A stretch of DNA of 64,000 nt, taken from positions 78,169-142,168 of the forward strand of contig CALSLN010000006.1 in assembly GCA_943787205.1 (NCBI GenBank). Direction: 5' to 3'. Made by a program: the position numbers and the translations under genes. This DNA is from an uncultured Rhodospirillaceae bacterium (GTDB lineage: Bacteria; Pseudomonadota; Alphaproteobacteria; Rhodospirillales; Rhodospirillaceae). The number at the start of each line of letters is the position of its first letter. Position 1 is the stretch's first letter. Shown in pieces: positions 25,350 through 33,673 of the stretch. A model generated the notes under the pieces. The model searched no databases. It saw nothing but the letters and a program-made list of their open reading frames with translations, and was not told the origin of the DNA.

Positions 25350-26849
25350 TTAGCTGGTCACCGGCAACGTCACCCTTGCCCGCAAACCGCCCTCGGCACG
25401 ATCCAACAACTCTATATCTCCGCCCATTGAGCGTATGGCATTGCGCGCGATGGTCATGCCAAGTCCGGTGCCGCCCGTGTCGCGAGACCGTGACCCTTCA
25501 AGCCGGAAGAACGGCGTGAACACTTGTTCTTTCTCAGCATCTGGAATGCCAGGCCCGTTGTCCTCAACAAGAATTTCAATGCCATCTTCGGTTTTAGACA
25601 ACGAGACATCCGCGCATTCGCCGTATTTTATGGCGTTGCCGACGATGTTAGCGAGGGCCCGCTTGAGGCCAAGAGGGCGAATGGTACGCTCTAAGCTTTC
25701 AGGGCCCGTATACGAGACAGCGTGTCCTCCTTCTTCCTCGTCGCTGACGATGCGCGCCACCAGAGCAGCCACATCCGTCGGTGTCGCCGGTTCATTGGCA
25801 GCGTCTTCGCGAGCAAAAGCAAGCGTCGCCGAAATCATGGCTTCCATATCATCCAGGTCAGACAGCATTTTGTCTCTTTGTTCATCGTCTTCGACAAACT
25901 CAGCCCGCAGCCGCATGCGGGTAATCGGCGTACGGAGATCGTGCGAAATCGCCGCAAGCATTTGCGTGCGGTCCTTCACGAATCTTTGAAGGCGGCTTTG
26001 CATGGTGTTGAACGCCCGCGCAGCCCGGCGCACTTCACCGGTCCCGCTTTCAGGTAATGGTTCTGCATTGAGCCCAAGACCTAGGCGTTCAGCTGCCCTT
26101 GCGAATAAGGAAACGGGCATGGTCGCGCGACGTACGCCCATCACGGCGAGAACGGCAATGAGCAGTGTTATCAGAGTCGTCCACACAAAAGGCCGCGTGC
26201 GCTGGCTGGCTTCTGTGAGATTAAGGTCAACCCGGGCATTCAACCATGCCCGATCACCAAAACGGATCGAGGCCCGGACGAACGGTTGGAAGCCGCGAAT
26301 GTCTCGAAGGGCACTATCCAAGTCTATAGTTCGGCGTTCTGCCTCAATACTAGCCGGGGGTCGATCAGGAGGGGGCGGCATGACTTCATCTGGCCGCTGT
26401 GCCCGCCGCGCCTCATGGCGCTGACGCCGGAGTTCCCGACGCACTTCTTCCTGTGTTGGGAACCGTTCCACGCCGACAGACTCAACAATGCGACTATCCG
26501 TATGAATTTCGGTGCCCTCAGGAAATTCAGCCTCAAGCCTGCGATAAATAATACGCGACGTAAAAACATCGTCAGACTCAACCACTAAGGGCCGCGTCGT
26601 AATCACCATTCGCAAGCCCGGGGAATTCAACCCCTGAATAAGAGCGAGACGTTCTCGCAAAGGGGTTTGCTCAATGACCCGCTTGAACACGATAAGCTGA
26701 TCTGCGGCCTGACTCGCGGCTGCCGCTGCGGCGGCTTGATCCCGAAAGATAAAGTAGGTGATCAAAGACGAGCCATAGATTAGGACCACAGCCGCAACCA
26801 CGACCGTAAAGAGCCAACCGCCAAGGCTATCGGGAACAACGCGTTTCAT
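25350..26849 (-). CDS. EnvZ-like sensor histidine kinase
   Basis: 499 residues, inner-membrane sensor. TM1 (WLFTVVVAAVVLIYGSSLITYFIF) and TM2 (WTTLITLLIAVLAVMGV) flank a ~200-residue periplasmic domain containing a basic and proline-rich insert (RRQRHEARRAQRP, then PPPPDRPP). HAMP follows (RAAERLGLGLNAEPLPESGTGEVRRAARAFNTMQ), then the H-box LAAISHDLRTPITRMRLRAEF with the phospho-His, N-box LANIVGNAIKYG, G1 EDNGPGIP, F-box FTPFFRLEGS and G2 GTGLGMTIA. It lies 10 bases downstream of its response regulator on the same strand. The pair is divergent from secreted-protein genes it may control. Confidence 0.92.
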   Translation of the reverse strand: MKRVVPDSLGGWLFTVVVAAVVLIYGSSLITYFIFRDQAAAAAAASQAADQLIVFKRVIEQTPLRERLALIQGLNSPGLRMVITTRPLVVESDDVFTSRIIYRRLEAEFPEGTEIHTDSRIVESVGVERFPTQEEVRRELRRQRHEARRAQRPDEVMPPPPDRPPASIEAERRTIDLDSALRDIRGFQPFVRASIRFGDRAWLNARVDLNLTEASQRTRPFVWTTLITLLIAVLAVMGVRRATMPVSLFARAAERLGLGLNAEPLPESGTGEVRRAARAFNTMQSRLQRFVKDRTQMLAAISHDLRTPITRMRLRAEFVEDDEQRDKMLSDLDDMEAMISATLAFAREDAANEPATPTDVAALVARIVSDEEEGGHAVSYTGPESLERTIRPLGLKRALANIVGNAIKYGECADVSLSKTEDGIEILVEDNGPGIPDAEKEQVFTPFFRLEGSRSRDTGGTGLGMTIARNAIRSMGGDIELLDRAEGGLRARVTLPVTS

Positions 26850-26859
26850 CGTTATTCCC

Positions 26860-27598
26860 TTACGTGCGTGTCACGTCGGCGGTGAGCATGTAGCCTCCGC
26901 CGCGTACGGTCTTGATGAGAGTGGGTTCCCGGAAATCTGGCTCTATTTTTTTACGCAGCCGACCGACTTGAACATCAATGGACCGGTCGAAGGCAATAGC
27001 CGACCGCCCTTTGGCCATATCGAGGAGTTGATCCCGATTCAATATACGCTGGGGGTGACTGACGAAGGCTAGGAGAAGATCATACTCGCCAGCCGTAACG
27101 TCGATATCGTCTTCACCCTGATAGAGAGAGCGTGTCGCTGGATCTAATTCAAACTGATCGAACGCATAGCGGCCGGTTTTCTCGCCATCACTATTGCTCG
27201 GTGCCCCTCCCTGTTCGGCCCGCCGCAATACGGCTTTGATTCGGGCGGCCAATTCACGGGGGTTAAAGGGCTTTGCCATATAATCGTCGGCACCAACCTC
27301 CAGACCAATAATACGGTCGACGTCTTCTCCCATGGCCGTAAGCATAATGACCGGCATATTGGAGTCGGCCCTGACCTTACGGCAGAGCGTCAGGCCATCC
27401 TCGCCGGGCATCATGAGATCGAGGAACGATGAGGTCGATTTGCCAATCAGCAAGCGCCTTCTTCATCTCACGGCCATCTTTGGCCGTGGTCACCCGATAT
27501 TCGTGTTTAACCAAGAATCGGGACAAAAGGTCTCTGATCTCTGAATCGTCGTCGACGATCAGAATATGAGGTTTGGTGGTTTCAGTAACATTGGACAT
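26860..27598 (-). CDS. OmpR-family response regulator, one frameshift
   Basis: Receiver plus winged-helix DNA-binding protein of ~245 residues. The N-terminal part reads HILIVDDDSEIRDLLSRFLV (acidic pocket). At about 27423-27426 one surplus base in a short G/C run changes the frame; removing it restores LIVLDLMMPGEDGL with the phospho-Asp. The rest is intact: MPVIMLTAMGEDVDRIIGLEVGADDYMAKPFNPREL, then the trans_reg_C domain with GEYDLLLAFVSHPQRILNRDQL and SIDVQVGRLRKKIE, ending IKTVRGGGYML. The kinase follows by 10 bases. Because a one-base repair gives a perfect family match, I think the frameshift is a sequence error or a very recent mutation. Confidence 0.85.
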
Positions 27599-27650
27599 GA
27601 CCAGGATATTATAGGCCCCGCCGCCCAGAAGCACCACTAATCCGGCAACA

Positions 27651-27720
27651 AACGGTAACAAACAGGGCCCTCGTTACAGACCGTTACCTTTTTAGGGGGT
27701 GCAGGACATCGCTCCGTTAC
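27651..27720. promoter_or_regulatory. CGTTAC repeats between the response regulator and secreted-protein genes
   Basis: CGTTAC occurs at 27672 and 27682 (10 bases apart) and again at 27715, with an inverted GGTAAC at 27654. A perfect AGGGCCCT palindrome lies between. Direct half-sites spaced by 10 bases are the usual binding pattern of OmpR/PhoB-type regulators. The position between the regulator gene and its divergent neighbours suggests autoregulation plus target control. Confidence 0.5.
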
Positions 27721-27800
27721 AGAAGGCCGTCATATTGGCCACATCGAAATTACAGATGAACGGGCCGAAACGCCCCCAACCGGAAAACGAGGACAAAACA

Positions 27801-28016
27801 ATGAACACCATCGAAACCACACTGAAAACCGCGATCACCAGCCTGGTCTTATTCACCACCTGGGCGACCGTAGCTTCAACCCGTAGCCTCCGCCTGCCCC
27901 TTATAAGCGGCGGCTACCTCCCAACCGGACCTGGCTTTCCCCCCAATCAAAGCCAGGTCCGGACAGGGACAACACCCAACCCGAGGACGGGTCCAGCAAA
28001 AGGAACTAAGCCATGA
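27801..28016 (+). CDS. Small secreted protein of unknown function
   Basis: 71 codons as written. The ATG at 27801 has GAGGA 8 bases upstream. The N-terminus (MNTIETTLKTAITSLVLFTTWATVAS) is a signal peptide resembling that of the next gene. The rest is rich in Gly, Pro, Thr and Asn and runs through a 14-bp perfect hairpin, so the natural protein may end earlier after a lost frame (a +1 reading stops near 27905 after ASACPL). If so, the gene encodes only a short leader-like peptide. It is divergent from the response regulator and overlaps the next start by 4 bases. Confidence 0.4.
   Translation: MNTIETTLKTAITSLVLFTTWATVASTRSLRLPLISGGYLPTGPGFPPNQSQVRTGTTPNPRTGPAKGTKP
27925..27962 (+). promoter_or_regulatory. 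Perfect 14-bp hairpin before the two-domain secreted gene
   Basis: CCGGACCTGGCTTT (27925-27938) pairs perfectly with AAAGCCAGGTCCGG (27949-27962) around a 10-base loop of CCCCCCAATC. No T-run follows, so it is not a standard terminator. It is about 50 bases before the next ATG and could be an mRNA-processing or attenuation structure that sets different expression of the two genes. Confidence 0.6.
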
Positions 28017-28705
28017 ACAAGAGCTTCAAAATTGAAAACGCCGTTAAAAACATCGATCACAGCCTTTGTGCTTATGGTGTGCTGGGCCGTCATCGCACCA
28101 ACCTATGCCGCCGATGGCCCTGCCGATCACCGTGCCCGCTTTGAAGAGCGCATGGAGAAGATGGATAAAGATCTCTCCACTGAGCAAGTCCGCGACATCG
28201 TAGAGGGTCGCATCGCTCAAATGGGGAATACCAACCTCAAAGTCGGCGGGCGTCACTGAAACATCAACGGACACAGTATTGGTCGACATCGTGACCCAGG
28301 ACGACTCTTTGGTTCAGACCATGGAAATCTCGACACGAACCGGGCGCCCCAGCGAACATGGAGCGCCGTTTTGATCGCGGCAGCCGCATGAGCGACATGG
28401 GACCAGGAAAGCACCGTGGTCGCCATGAAGGCCGAGGCAAGTTTGGCCGCGGGCAACGGGGCGGTGACTTCTCTGCCCTCGCCTTAGCCATGGGCCCAAA
28501 AAACCATGAGCTTGCATTGACCGTTGATCAAGCCCGCACCTTGGCCGAATCTCGATTGATCCTGTCTGGTAACGACCGCCTGAAAGTTGGCTCAGTCGAG
28601 GCCATCGATGACAAAACCATCGTGGTTGAGATCGTGACCGTTGATGACTCTCTGGTGGTTCGCCGGAACATCGATCGCGGCACAGGTAAGATGAAACGGT
28701 TCTAA
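28013..28705 (+). CDS. Secreted protein with two copies of a ~55-residue domain, frameshifted
   Basis: The ATG at 28013 follows AAAAGGA. Across one frame change near 28035 there is a signal peptide (SITAFVLMVCWAVIAPTYA), then an acidic/basic segment (HRARFEERMEKMDKD) and domain A (LSTEQVRDIVEGRIAQMGNT, LKVGG). After another shift domain A ends LVDIVTQDDSLVQTMEI. A basic glycine-rich linker (GKHRGRHEGRGKFGRGQRGG) leads to domain B (LTVDQARTLAESRLILSGND, LKVGSVEAIDDKTIVVEIVTVDDSLVV). The domains share L-x3-Q-x-R, LKVG and EIVT-x-DDSLV, so they are internal duplicates. From 28358 to the stop one frame is intact. I know no family function. The charge pattern and the adjacent two-component system suggest an envelope-stress or metal-binding role, which is inference. 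Confidence 0.55.
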
Positions 28706-28756
28706 GAAAGAAATCCCCAAAATAATAAAATCCCCTCCCCAAAATCCCCACACCTT

Positions 28757-28787
28757 AAAGGGCGGCCTTAGAGCCGCCCTTTCTTTA
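28757..28787. terminator. Intrinsic terminator between converging genes
   Basis: AAAGGGCGGC pairs with GCCGCCCTTT (10 bp perfect) around a 6-base loop, followed by CTTTAT. It ends the secreted-protein transcript, and its A/T-flanked symmetry allows it to serve the converging DUF1838 gene too. Confidence 0.8.
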
Positions 28788-28816
28788 TGGATACTACAGA
28801 AACCGTGCTCGGCTTT

Positions 28817-29913
28817 TTATAGAGCCCCAGACCCCGTCGGTGGACCGGCAACGTGAGCCGGACGCTTTTCGACCCAATCATACTCTGGGTTTTCCGGTGG
28901 CACGTCTGCCGCGTAGCAAGACCAGGTGTCGACGCGGAAACTCTCCATCTCCCATTTATCTGGCAGCGTCAAATACTCGGGCGCGTGCTTCTCAATATAC
29001 TTCAGCATTTTTGGACGTACGTCCATCGTACCCGGCAGCCCTTTGTGGCTGAACATACGACCGAACAACTGCACATCTTCCAGGCCGTTGCCATTCATCT
29101 GCATCCACGGCCAAGCCTGAGACATACGCGAGAACCCAGCGGTGAATCTGGCGGTCGGCAAGCTGCGGTCTTCAACTTCGTCTTTAGACATATTAAAGGT
29201 GAAGTGCTCGGACGGCGAAATACGCGCGCCCGTTGACGACAGGGGCCAGCCTTCTGGCGTGACCGGGTTGGTGTATTCGTGGGTGTAATCAAAATTCAAC
29301 ATGAGATCATCACCGAAGGATTGAAACGGAAGAATGAAGGGAATGTTGCCGGTTTCATCGGGGAAAACCGTGCCTTCATTCATTTTGGTCGGCGCATCCG
29401 TCGCCTTGCCAAAGTTAAAGGACGACATATTGTTATCCATGTTGCGCACCAGCAACGGATTGTAAAAATGATAGACAGGAAGAGTTTTTCCGGTGAGCGG
29501 GTTTTCCCACGTTTCCAGAATCTCCCCGGTCTGCAAGTCAGTGAAGTACCCCGTTTCCCGTGATACCCGAGTCAGGGTACCGTCTGGTTCCCACCGCGCT
29601 TGGAGAACGCCCGTTCCTTCATAGCCAAACACGGGAATCATTCGGCTGTTACCCACCCGCATGTACATCAGGCCGTGAAAGCAACCGATGGCCGGCTGCT
29701 CAAAGGACGAGTAGATTTTGGCGAAGGCATAGAGGTTGTCTTTTGGATCGTTGTAGTCAATGCCACCATCTGACGCCGGAGCCGCCGCTGACACTGGCGA
29801 TGATGCCAAAGCACCTGCGCACCCATTGCTCCAGCACCGAAGCCTTTTAAGACAGAGCGTCTCGACGCCTCTGGATTGGAAATGGGGTCTACACTGAACA
29901 CTGACGGTAACAT
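28817..29913 (-). CDS. DUF1838 family protein with Tat signal (second copy), one frameshift
   Basis: About 365 residues. The true start is the ATG at 29913: MLPSVFSVDPISNPEASRRSVLKGFGAGAMGA is a Tat signal, then one frame change near 29820 joins it to LASSPVSAAAPASDGGIDYND. The mature part has DUF1838 features: DNLYAFAKIYSSFEQPAIGCFHGLMYMRV, RVSRETGYFTDLQTGEILETWENPLTG, FILPFQSFGDDLML, SSTGARISPSEHFTF and FSRMSQAWPWMQMNGNG. It is longer than the copy at 20.3 kb and divergent from it, so not a recent duplicate. Divergent from the nitrilase-like gene (118 bases between the starts). Function unknown. Confidence 0.8.
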
Positions 29914-30030
29914 GGCACGCCTCCCTAAAATGAAGCATCACCCTAGGCTGGCGTTTAGAGGCGTGTAAACCGCCACAGACGATCTATGGTTAACTGGCGA
30001 CTATGGCCACACTATTGGAAAGGCACTGAC

Positions 30031-31045
30031 ATGCGGCGACGCGATTTAATAAAAGCAGCAACGGCTCTCACGGCGATGGGCTTGTCTAAGTCATCAAGCG
30101 CCATAGCCGCTGAAAGTATGACACCACAATCAGCGCGCCCCGCCTTCAAGGCTGCGGTCATGCGCCTTCCTGTGCTTGTACCGCCCAGTGAAGACGCCCT
30201 CAACGATGTCCGCCGACGCAATGCGGAGGCGATGGTCGAAGCCATCGAGAACGTGATGCGGGTCGGCCTCTTCGAAGCCGCGTGTCATTAGCTTTCCAGT
30301 GCTGCAGTTCACGTCTGCGCGGCGGGCTGTTTCAGGTGTTCCCATGTCCAGGGTTGCTGTCGACTTGGTATCAGAACCCTTAGACAAAGGTATCTTTGCG
30401 CCTGTGGTGGAAGCATGTCGGCGTCACAACTGCTATGTCGCAACAAGCACACAAGAAAAGGTGCCTCAAAAAGAAGGTTGGTTCTTTCACACAGGCTTCA
30501 TTATGGGGCCTGAGGGACTGGTTCTACGGTCGCCCAAAGCCCAGGCACAGAGCGCACCGTCAGTCGCCTACCTTCGTGATATCAAGGACGAATACAAAAG
30601 CATCTTCGGTGAAAACTCGATCATGCCGGTCGCAAAGACACCCATTGGCACCCTCGCCTGTTTCGTTGAGGGTGAGGCAGAAGTCTTAGAAGCAAGCCGC
30701 CTTTTAGCGTCTAAAGGTGCGGAGGTTATTCTCCATACAAGCATGGAAGACGATGAAATACCCTGGACCGCACTCAAACAAGCGATTGGTTTTCAATGTC
30801 ATGTCTTTCTTCTAACCGGTGCGACATCGCGACTGATTTATGCGGATAACCCCGCAGGCGAATGGGCGGGTGGCAGCGCCACAATCATCGGGCCTGATGG
30901 TCGGCTCCTCGCCGAAAAAGGAGGACAGGACGAAGGGTACGCTGTGGCAAATATCGATCTCGCAGCTATCGATGCCGCGCGTGAGAAATTCGGCCGCAAC
31001 ACCGTTCCCGCGTGGGATCTCTATACTGATTTGTACAGTCAATAG
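30031..31045 (+). CDS. Tat-exported nitrilase-superfamily protein, one frameshift
   Basis: Carbon-nitrogen hydrolase fold, about 337 residues after repair. The Tat signal is MRRRDLIKAATALTAMGLS. The first part reads FKAAVMRLPVLVPPSEDALNDVRRRNAEAMVEAIE; a frame change near 30270 leads to KPRVISFPVLQFTSARRAVSG. Later landmarks are RRHNCYVATSTQEKV, HTGFIMGPEGLVLRSPK, GTLACFVEGEAEVLEASRLLASKGAEVILHTS (Cys position of the family) and GGSATIIGPDGRLLAEKG. The catalytic Glu expected in 'FPE' reads FPV, so the E-K-C triad looks incomplete, unless the nearby frameshift misplaces it. Export of a nitrilase homologue is unusual. It precedes the alpha/beta hydrolase gene. Confidence 0.72.
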
Positions 31046-31153
31046 CGGGGGCCTACCCTTCAAGGCATCACCAAGGGATGAACGTGCGTGCAAACCGTGC
31101 GCCCACACGGCATGATCCATGCTTATCGTAGAGCATATATCTGAGGGGACCCG

Positions 31154-32107
31154 ATGCTGACACGACGCACAATGATGGGAGGAACGGCGGCCACTGCTTT
31201 GCCGCTTTCAACCCCTGTTGCGTCCAACGGGACCGCCCACGCGGCAGAGACAAAATCAAATCAGGGAGTAAGACCAATGGACGTCGATCGCGCGTTTGTA
31301 CGCATTGAAGAAGGCCTGGTGCATTACCGGCACGCTGGGGAAGACACTGCCGATGGTCCGTTGCCTTTGTATATGATGCATGCCGGGCCTGGCTCGTCTA
31401 AAGGTCTTACGGGTTTAGTTGCAGCCTTTGGCGAAACGCGCCGCAGCATCGCCCCCGATACTTTGGGATTTGGTGAGTCTGTCCCGCCCACGCCTGAAGA
31501 GCCTGACCTGATCTATTACGCCGACAGCGTCGTGCGGATATGGGACAAGCTGGGGCTCGATAAAGTTGACGTCTATGGCGGCCACACGGGCGCAAACATT
31601 GGCATGGAAATAGCCATCGCCCATCCCGACCGAGTGCGCAAGCTGGTGTTTGATGGGGTCGCGTTGTTTGACCCTGCCCTCTCTGCCGACATGCTGAAAA
31701 ATTATGCGCCGAAGATTAAGCCGCAAGCAAACGGCGAGCACTTTATTTGGGCGTGGAACTTCATGCGAGATATGGGTCTCTACTTCCCTTATTACATGAG
31801 GGACAAGGAACATTATTTAGGCAAAGAGCCTTGGCCAACCGAAAGCCTACATAGCAGCGTCATGGAAGTTATGAAGGCGTTAGACCATTACTACAAAGGG
31901 TACAACGCAGTGTTCCGTCACAAGACGCATGACCGTTTGCCGCTCATCACTGTTCCAACATTCTGCATGGCCCACGAAGCTGATCCGTTGCATACCTCTG
32001 TGGAAGAAGCCGCAGCCCTGGTGCCCAACTCAGAGCACCTGGTGCTGCCTTTTAATTCGGGTACACAAGACAAAGCGGATGCCATTATCAAATACTTGGA
32101 TACTTAA
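31154..32107 (+). CDS. Tat-exported alpha/beta hydrolase-like protein lacking the usual nucleophile
   Basis: 317 residues. A Tat signal (MLTRRTMMGGTAATALPLST) precedes an alpha/beta hydrolase fold: VHYRHAGEDT, YMMHAGPGSSKGLTGLVAAF (oxyanion strand), SIAPDTLGFGESVPP, DKVDVYGGHTGANIGMEIAIAHPDRVRKLVF and a late Asp in HEADPLH. At the nucleophile elbow GGHTGA replaces G-x-S-x-G, and the region where the catalytic His is normal (HLVLPFNSGTQDK) has none in the usual place. So it is probably not a serine hydrolase of standard mechanism. A damaged paralogue at 49 kb shares the GxHTG motif. Its TAA is directly followed by the next ATG. Confidence 0.8.
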   Translation: MLTRRTMMGGTAATALPLSTPVASNGTAHAAETKSNQGVRPMDVDRAFVRIEEGLVHYRHAGEDTADGPLPLYMMHAGPGSSKGLTGLVAAFGETRRSIAPDTLGFGESVPPTPEEPDLIYYADSVVRIWDKLGLDKVDVYGGHTGANIGMEIAIAHPDRVRKLVFDGVALFDPALSADMLKNYAPKIKPQANGEHFIWAWNFMRDMGLYFPYYMRDKEHYLGKEPWPTESLHSSVMEVMKALDHYYKGYNAVFRHKTHDRLPLITVPTFCMAHEADPLHTSVEEAAALVPNSEHLVLPFNSGTQDKADAIIKYLDT

Positions 32108-32812
32108 ATGAAACTTCTCCACACCGTTGTTGCGTTTAGTCTTTTTGCTTTCGCCAGTAGCGCCTCTGCACAAGAATCTAAACTTTCGGCCTTTCCGTTC
32201 TGGCAAAACATGTCGGGGTGGTGGGCCAGCGAGAACACGTATTTTACATCGGACATGGACTACACGGTGCGGTCCTATAACAGCTTGGTCTACATCGAGT
32301 TGGACGGGACAAAGTTCCGAGAAAGCGAACATCGGTTTTATCCAGCCGGGATCGCCACATCGCGCTACGGCAAAGGCCTGATGGCCGAGGGCGAAGGCAT
32401 TGAACTGATCATCATCACCGAAGGTGAGTTGATTGACGACGAGGGCACCTTGGGAAACATTGGGACTGATCACGCCGGTGGGCCGAGCGATCCAGCCGTC
32501 GTTTACACCGTTCTCGGCGACAATGACGGTGTACGCCTCAAACCCAATCCGAAGACCGGCGTCGACTCCTACCGCATGTACTTTAATTTCACGACGCCCA
32601 ACCACCGTTTTCGATCCAACTTTGGAATCGTTTACGAAGAAGACAAAGACGTCGGCGGATTGCGGGCATTTATATTGTATCGGGACAAACGGATGGAGCA
32701 GTCAGACTTTGAGGCCAAGCGTGCCGAGTTCAGACAGCGCCACAACGTGAAAGTGATCAGCGTCGCCGACCCGGACAACCCGGGTCAGTCTCTCGTCACC
32801 CGGTTGGATTAG
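32108..32812 (+). CDS. Secreted protein of unknown function in the hydrolase operon
   Basis: 234 residues with a Sec signal peptide (MKLLHTVVAFSLFAFASSASA). The mature part is mostly beta-rich: FWQNMSGWWASENTYFTSDMDY, SYNSLVYIELDG, HRFYPAGIATSRYGKG, RMYFNFTTPNHRFRSNFGIVYEED and AFILYRDKRM, compatible with a lipocalin-like or THAP4/heme-binding-like barrel, which I cannot prove. The start abuts the stop of the alpha/beta hydrolase gene (TAAATG), so the two are translationally coupled. The 3' end overlaps the converging DsbA-like gene by 4 bases. I do not recognise a named family. Confidence 0.6.
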   Translation: MKLLHTVVAFSLFAFASSASAQESKLSAFPFWQNMSGWWASENTYFTSDMDYTVRSYNSLVYIELDGTKFRESEHRFYPAGIATSRYGKGLMAEGEGIELIIITEGELIDDEGTLGNIGTDHAGGPSDPAVVYTVLGDNDGVRLKPNPKTGVDSYRMYFNFTTPNHRFRSNFGIVYEEDKDVGGLRAFILYRDKRMEQSDFEAKRAEFRQRHNVKVISVADPDNPGQSLVTRLD

Positions 32813-33456
32813 TTTTTGGCGCGGGCTTCCGCGACTTCTTTGGGGAAATCAATCGCTGACGTCACTGTATCGGACGACAAACCCGAGAGCACTTTACCTT
32901 TTATGATATAGCCGGGGATGACGTTAATCCTCAGTTTGCGGGCCAGATTGAAATTCTCGAACAATTGGTCGGTCACCGTTGTTGAATTCATGTCTTGCTT
33001 GAGGCGTTCAACGTCTAGGCCCACATTTGCCGCAATCTTAAACACACGGGCGCCGTCTTCCAGCGGCCCGCGGTGCCCCATCATCGCGTTGTGAAATTCT
33101 GCATGCTTGCCTTGCATAGCTGCCGCCAATGCCGCCTTAGAGGCGGTAAGTGAGACTGACCCAAGAATTGGGAAATCTTTGATCACAAATTTGATGTTTC
33201 CGTCGCTTTTGACCAATTCTTTAAGACGTGGTTCTGCCGCTTTGCAGAACGGGCACTGGTAGTCAAAAAACTCAACGATTGTGACATCGCCATTGGGGTT
33301 GCCCATCATCGGTGTACCGGGGTCTTGCTCAAGATCCAGTACATAACGGACGGCGCGGGCATCTGCGTCCTGCTGGAGTTTCGCATCTATTGCCGACGCT
33401 GATGTCGCCAAACCAAGCGCTAGTGTTACTACAGAAAGAAATGTTAACGCTCGCAT
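32809..33456 (-). CDS. Periplasmic DsbA-family thiol oxidoreductase
   Basis: 215 residues from the ATG at 33456. A Sec signal peptide (MRALTFLSVVTLALGLATSASA) is followed by a thioredoxin-fold domain with an inserted helical region. The redox motif is FDYQCPFCKAAEPRL (C-P-F-C, as in Com1/ScsC/DsbA-like proteins), the cis-proline loop is INVIPGYIIKGK, and the fold begins NGDVTIVEFF. The middle part (MQGKHAEFHNAMMGHRGPLED) is the helical insert. The usual cis-Pro neighbour Thr/Val is Ile, common in this branch. It probably oxidises or isomerises disulfides of exported proteins; many secreted enzymes are encoded nearby, though no operon links them. Confidence 0.88.
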   Translation of the reverse strand: MRALTFLSVVTLALGLATSASAIDAKLQQDADARAVRYVLDLEQDPGTPMMGNPNGDVTIVEFFDYQCPFCKAAEPRLKELVKSDGNIKFVIKDFPILGSVSLTASKAALAAAMQGKHAEFHNAMMGHRGPLEDGARVFKIAANVGLDVERLKQDMNSTTVTDQLFENFNLARKLRINVIPGYIIKGKVLSGLSSDTVTSAIDFPKEVAEARAKN

Positions 33457-33673
33457 GATGCCGCCGTCACCCAATTAAGCCTATAAATTGTTCATGCCTT
33501 AATCATGGGCGCTCGTCGATCAAAAGGACCGCGTCACACAGGCTTGTGAACAAAGGTCCGGACGAACTGACCTCAAAATATATGAAATAGTGCAAGCATG
33601 AGCAAGGGTTACGCGCGCTCATCTCTGCGACCAATTCATGCAAATGGCATTTTAAATATTCGTGACTGCGTTT

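Noticed and set aside
26324..26588. ORFs antisense to or in other frames of the kinase gene
   Set aside because: No domain, ribosome site or codon bias; they are mirrors of the strong coding frame.
27699..27800. Upstream extension of the small secreted protein gene
   Set aside because: The extension has no signal character and crosses the probable regulator sites; the ATG at 27801 has a good ribosome site and a signal peptide.
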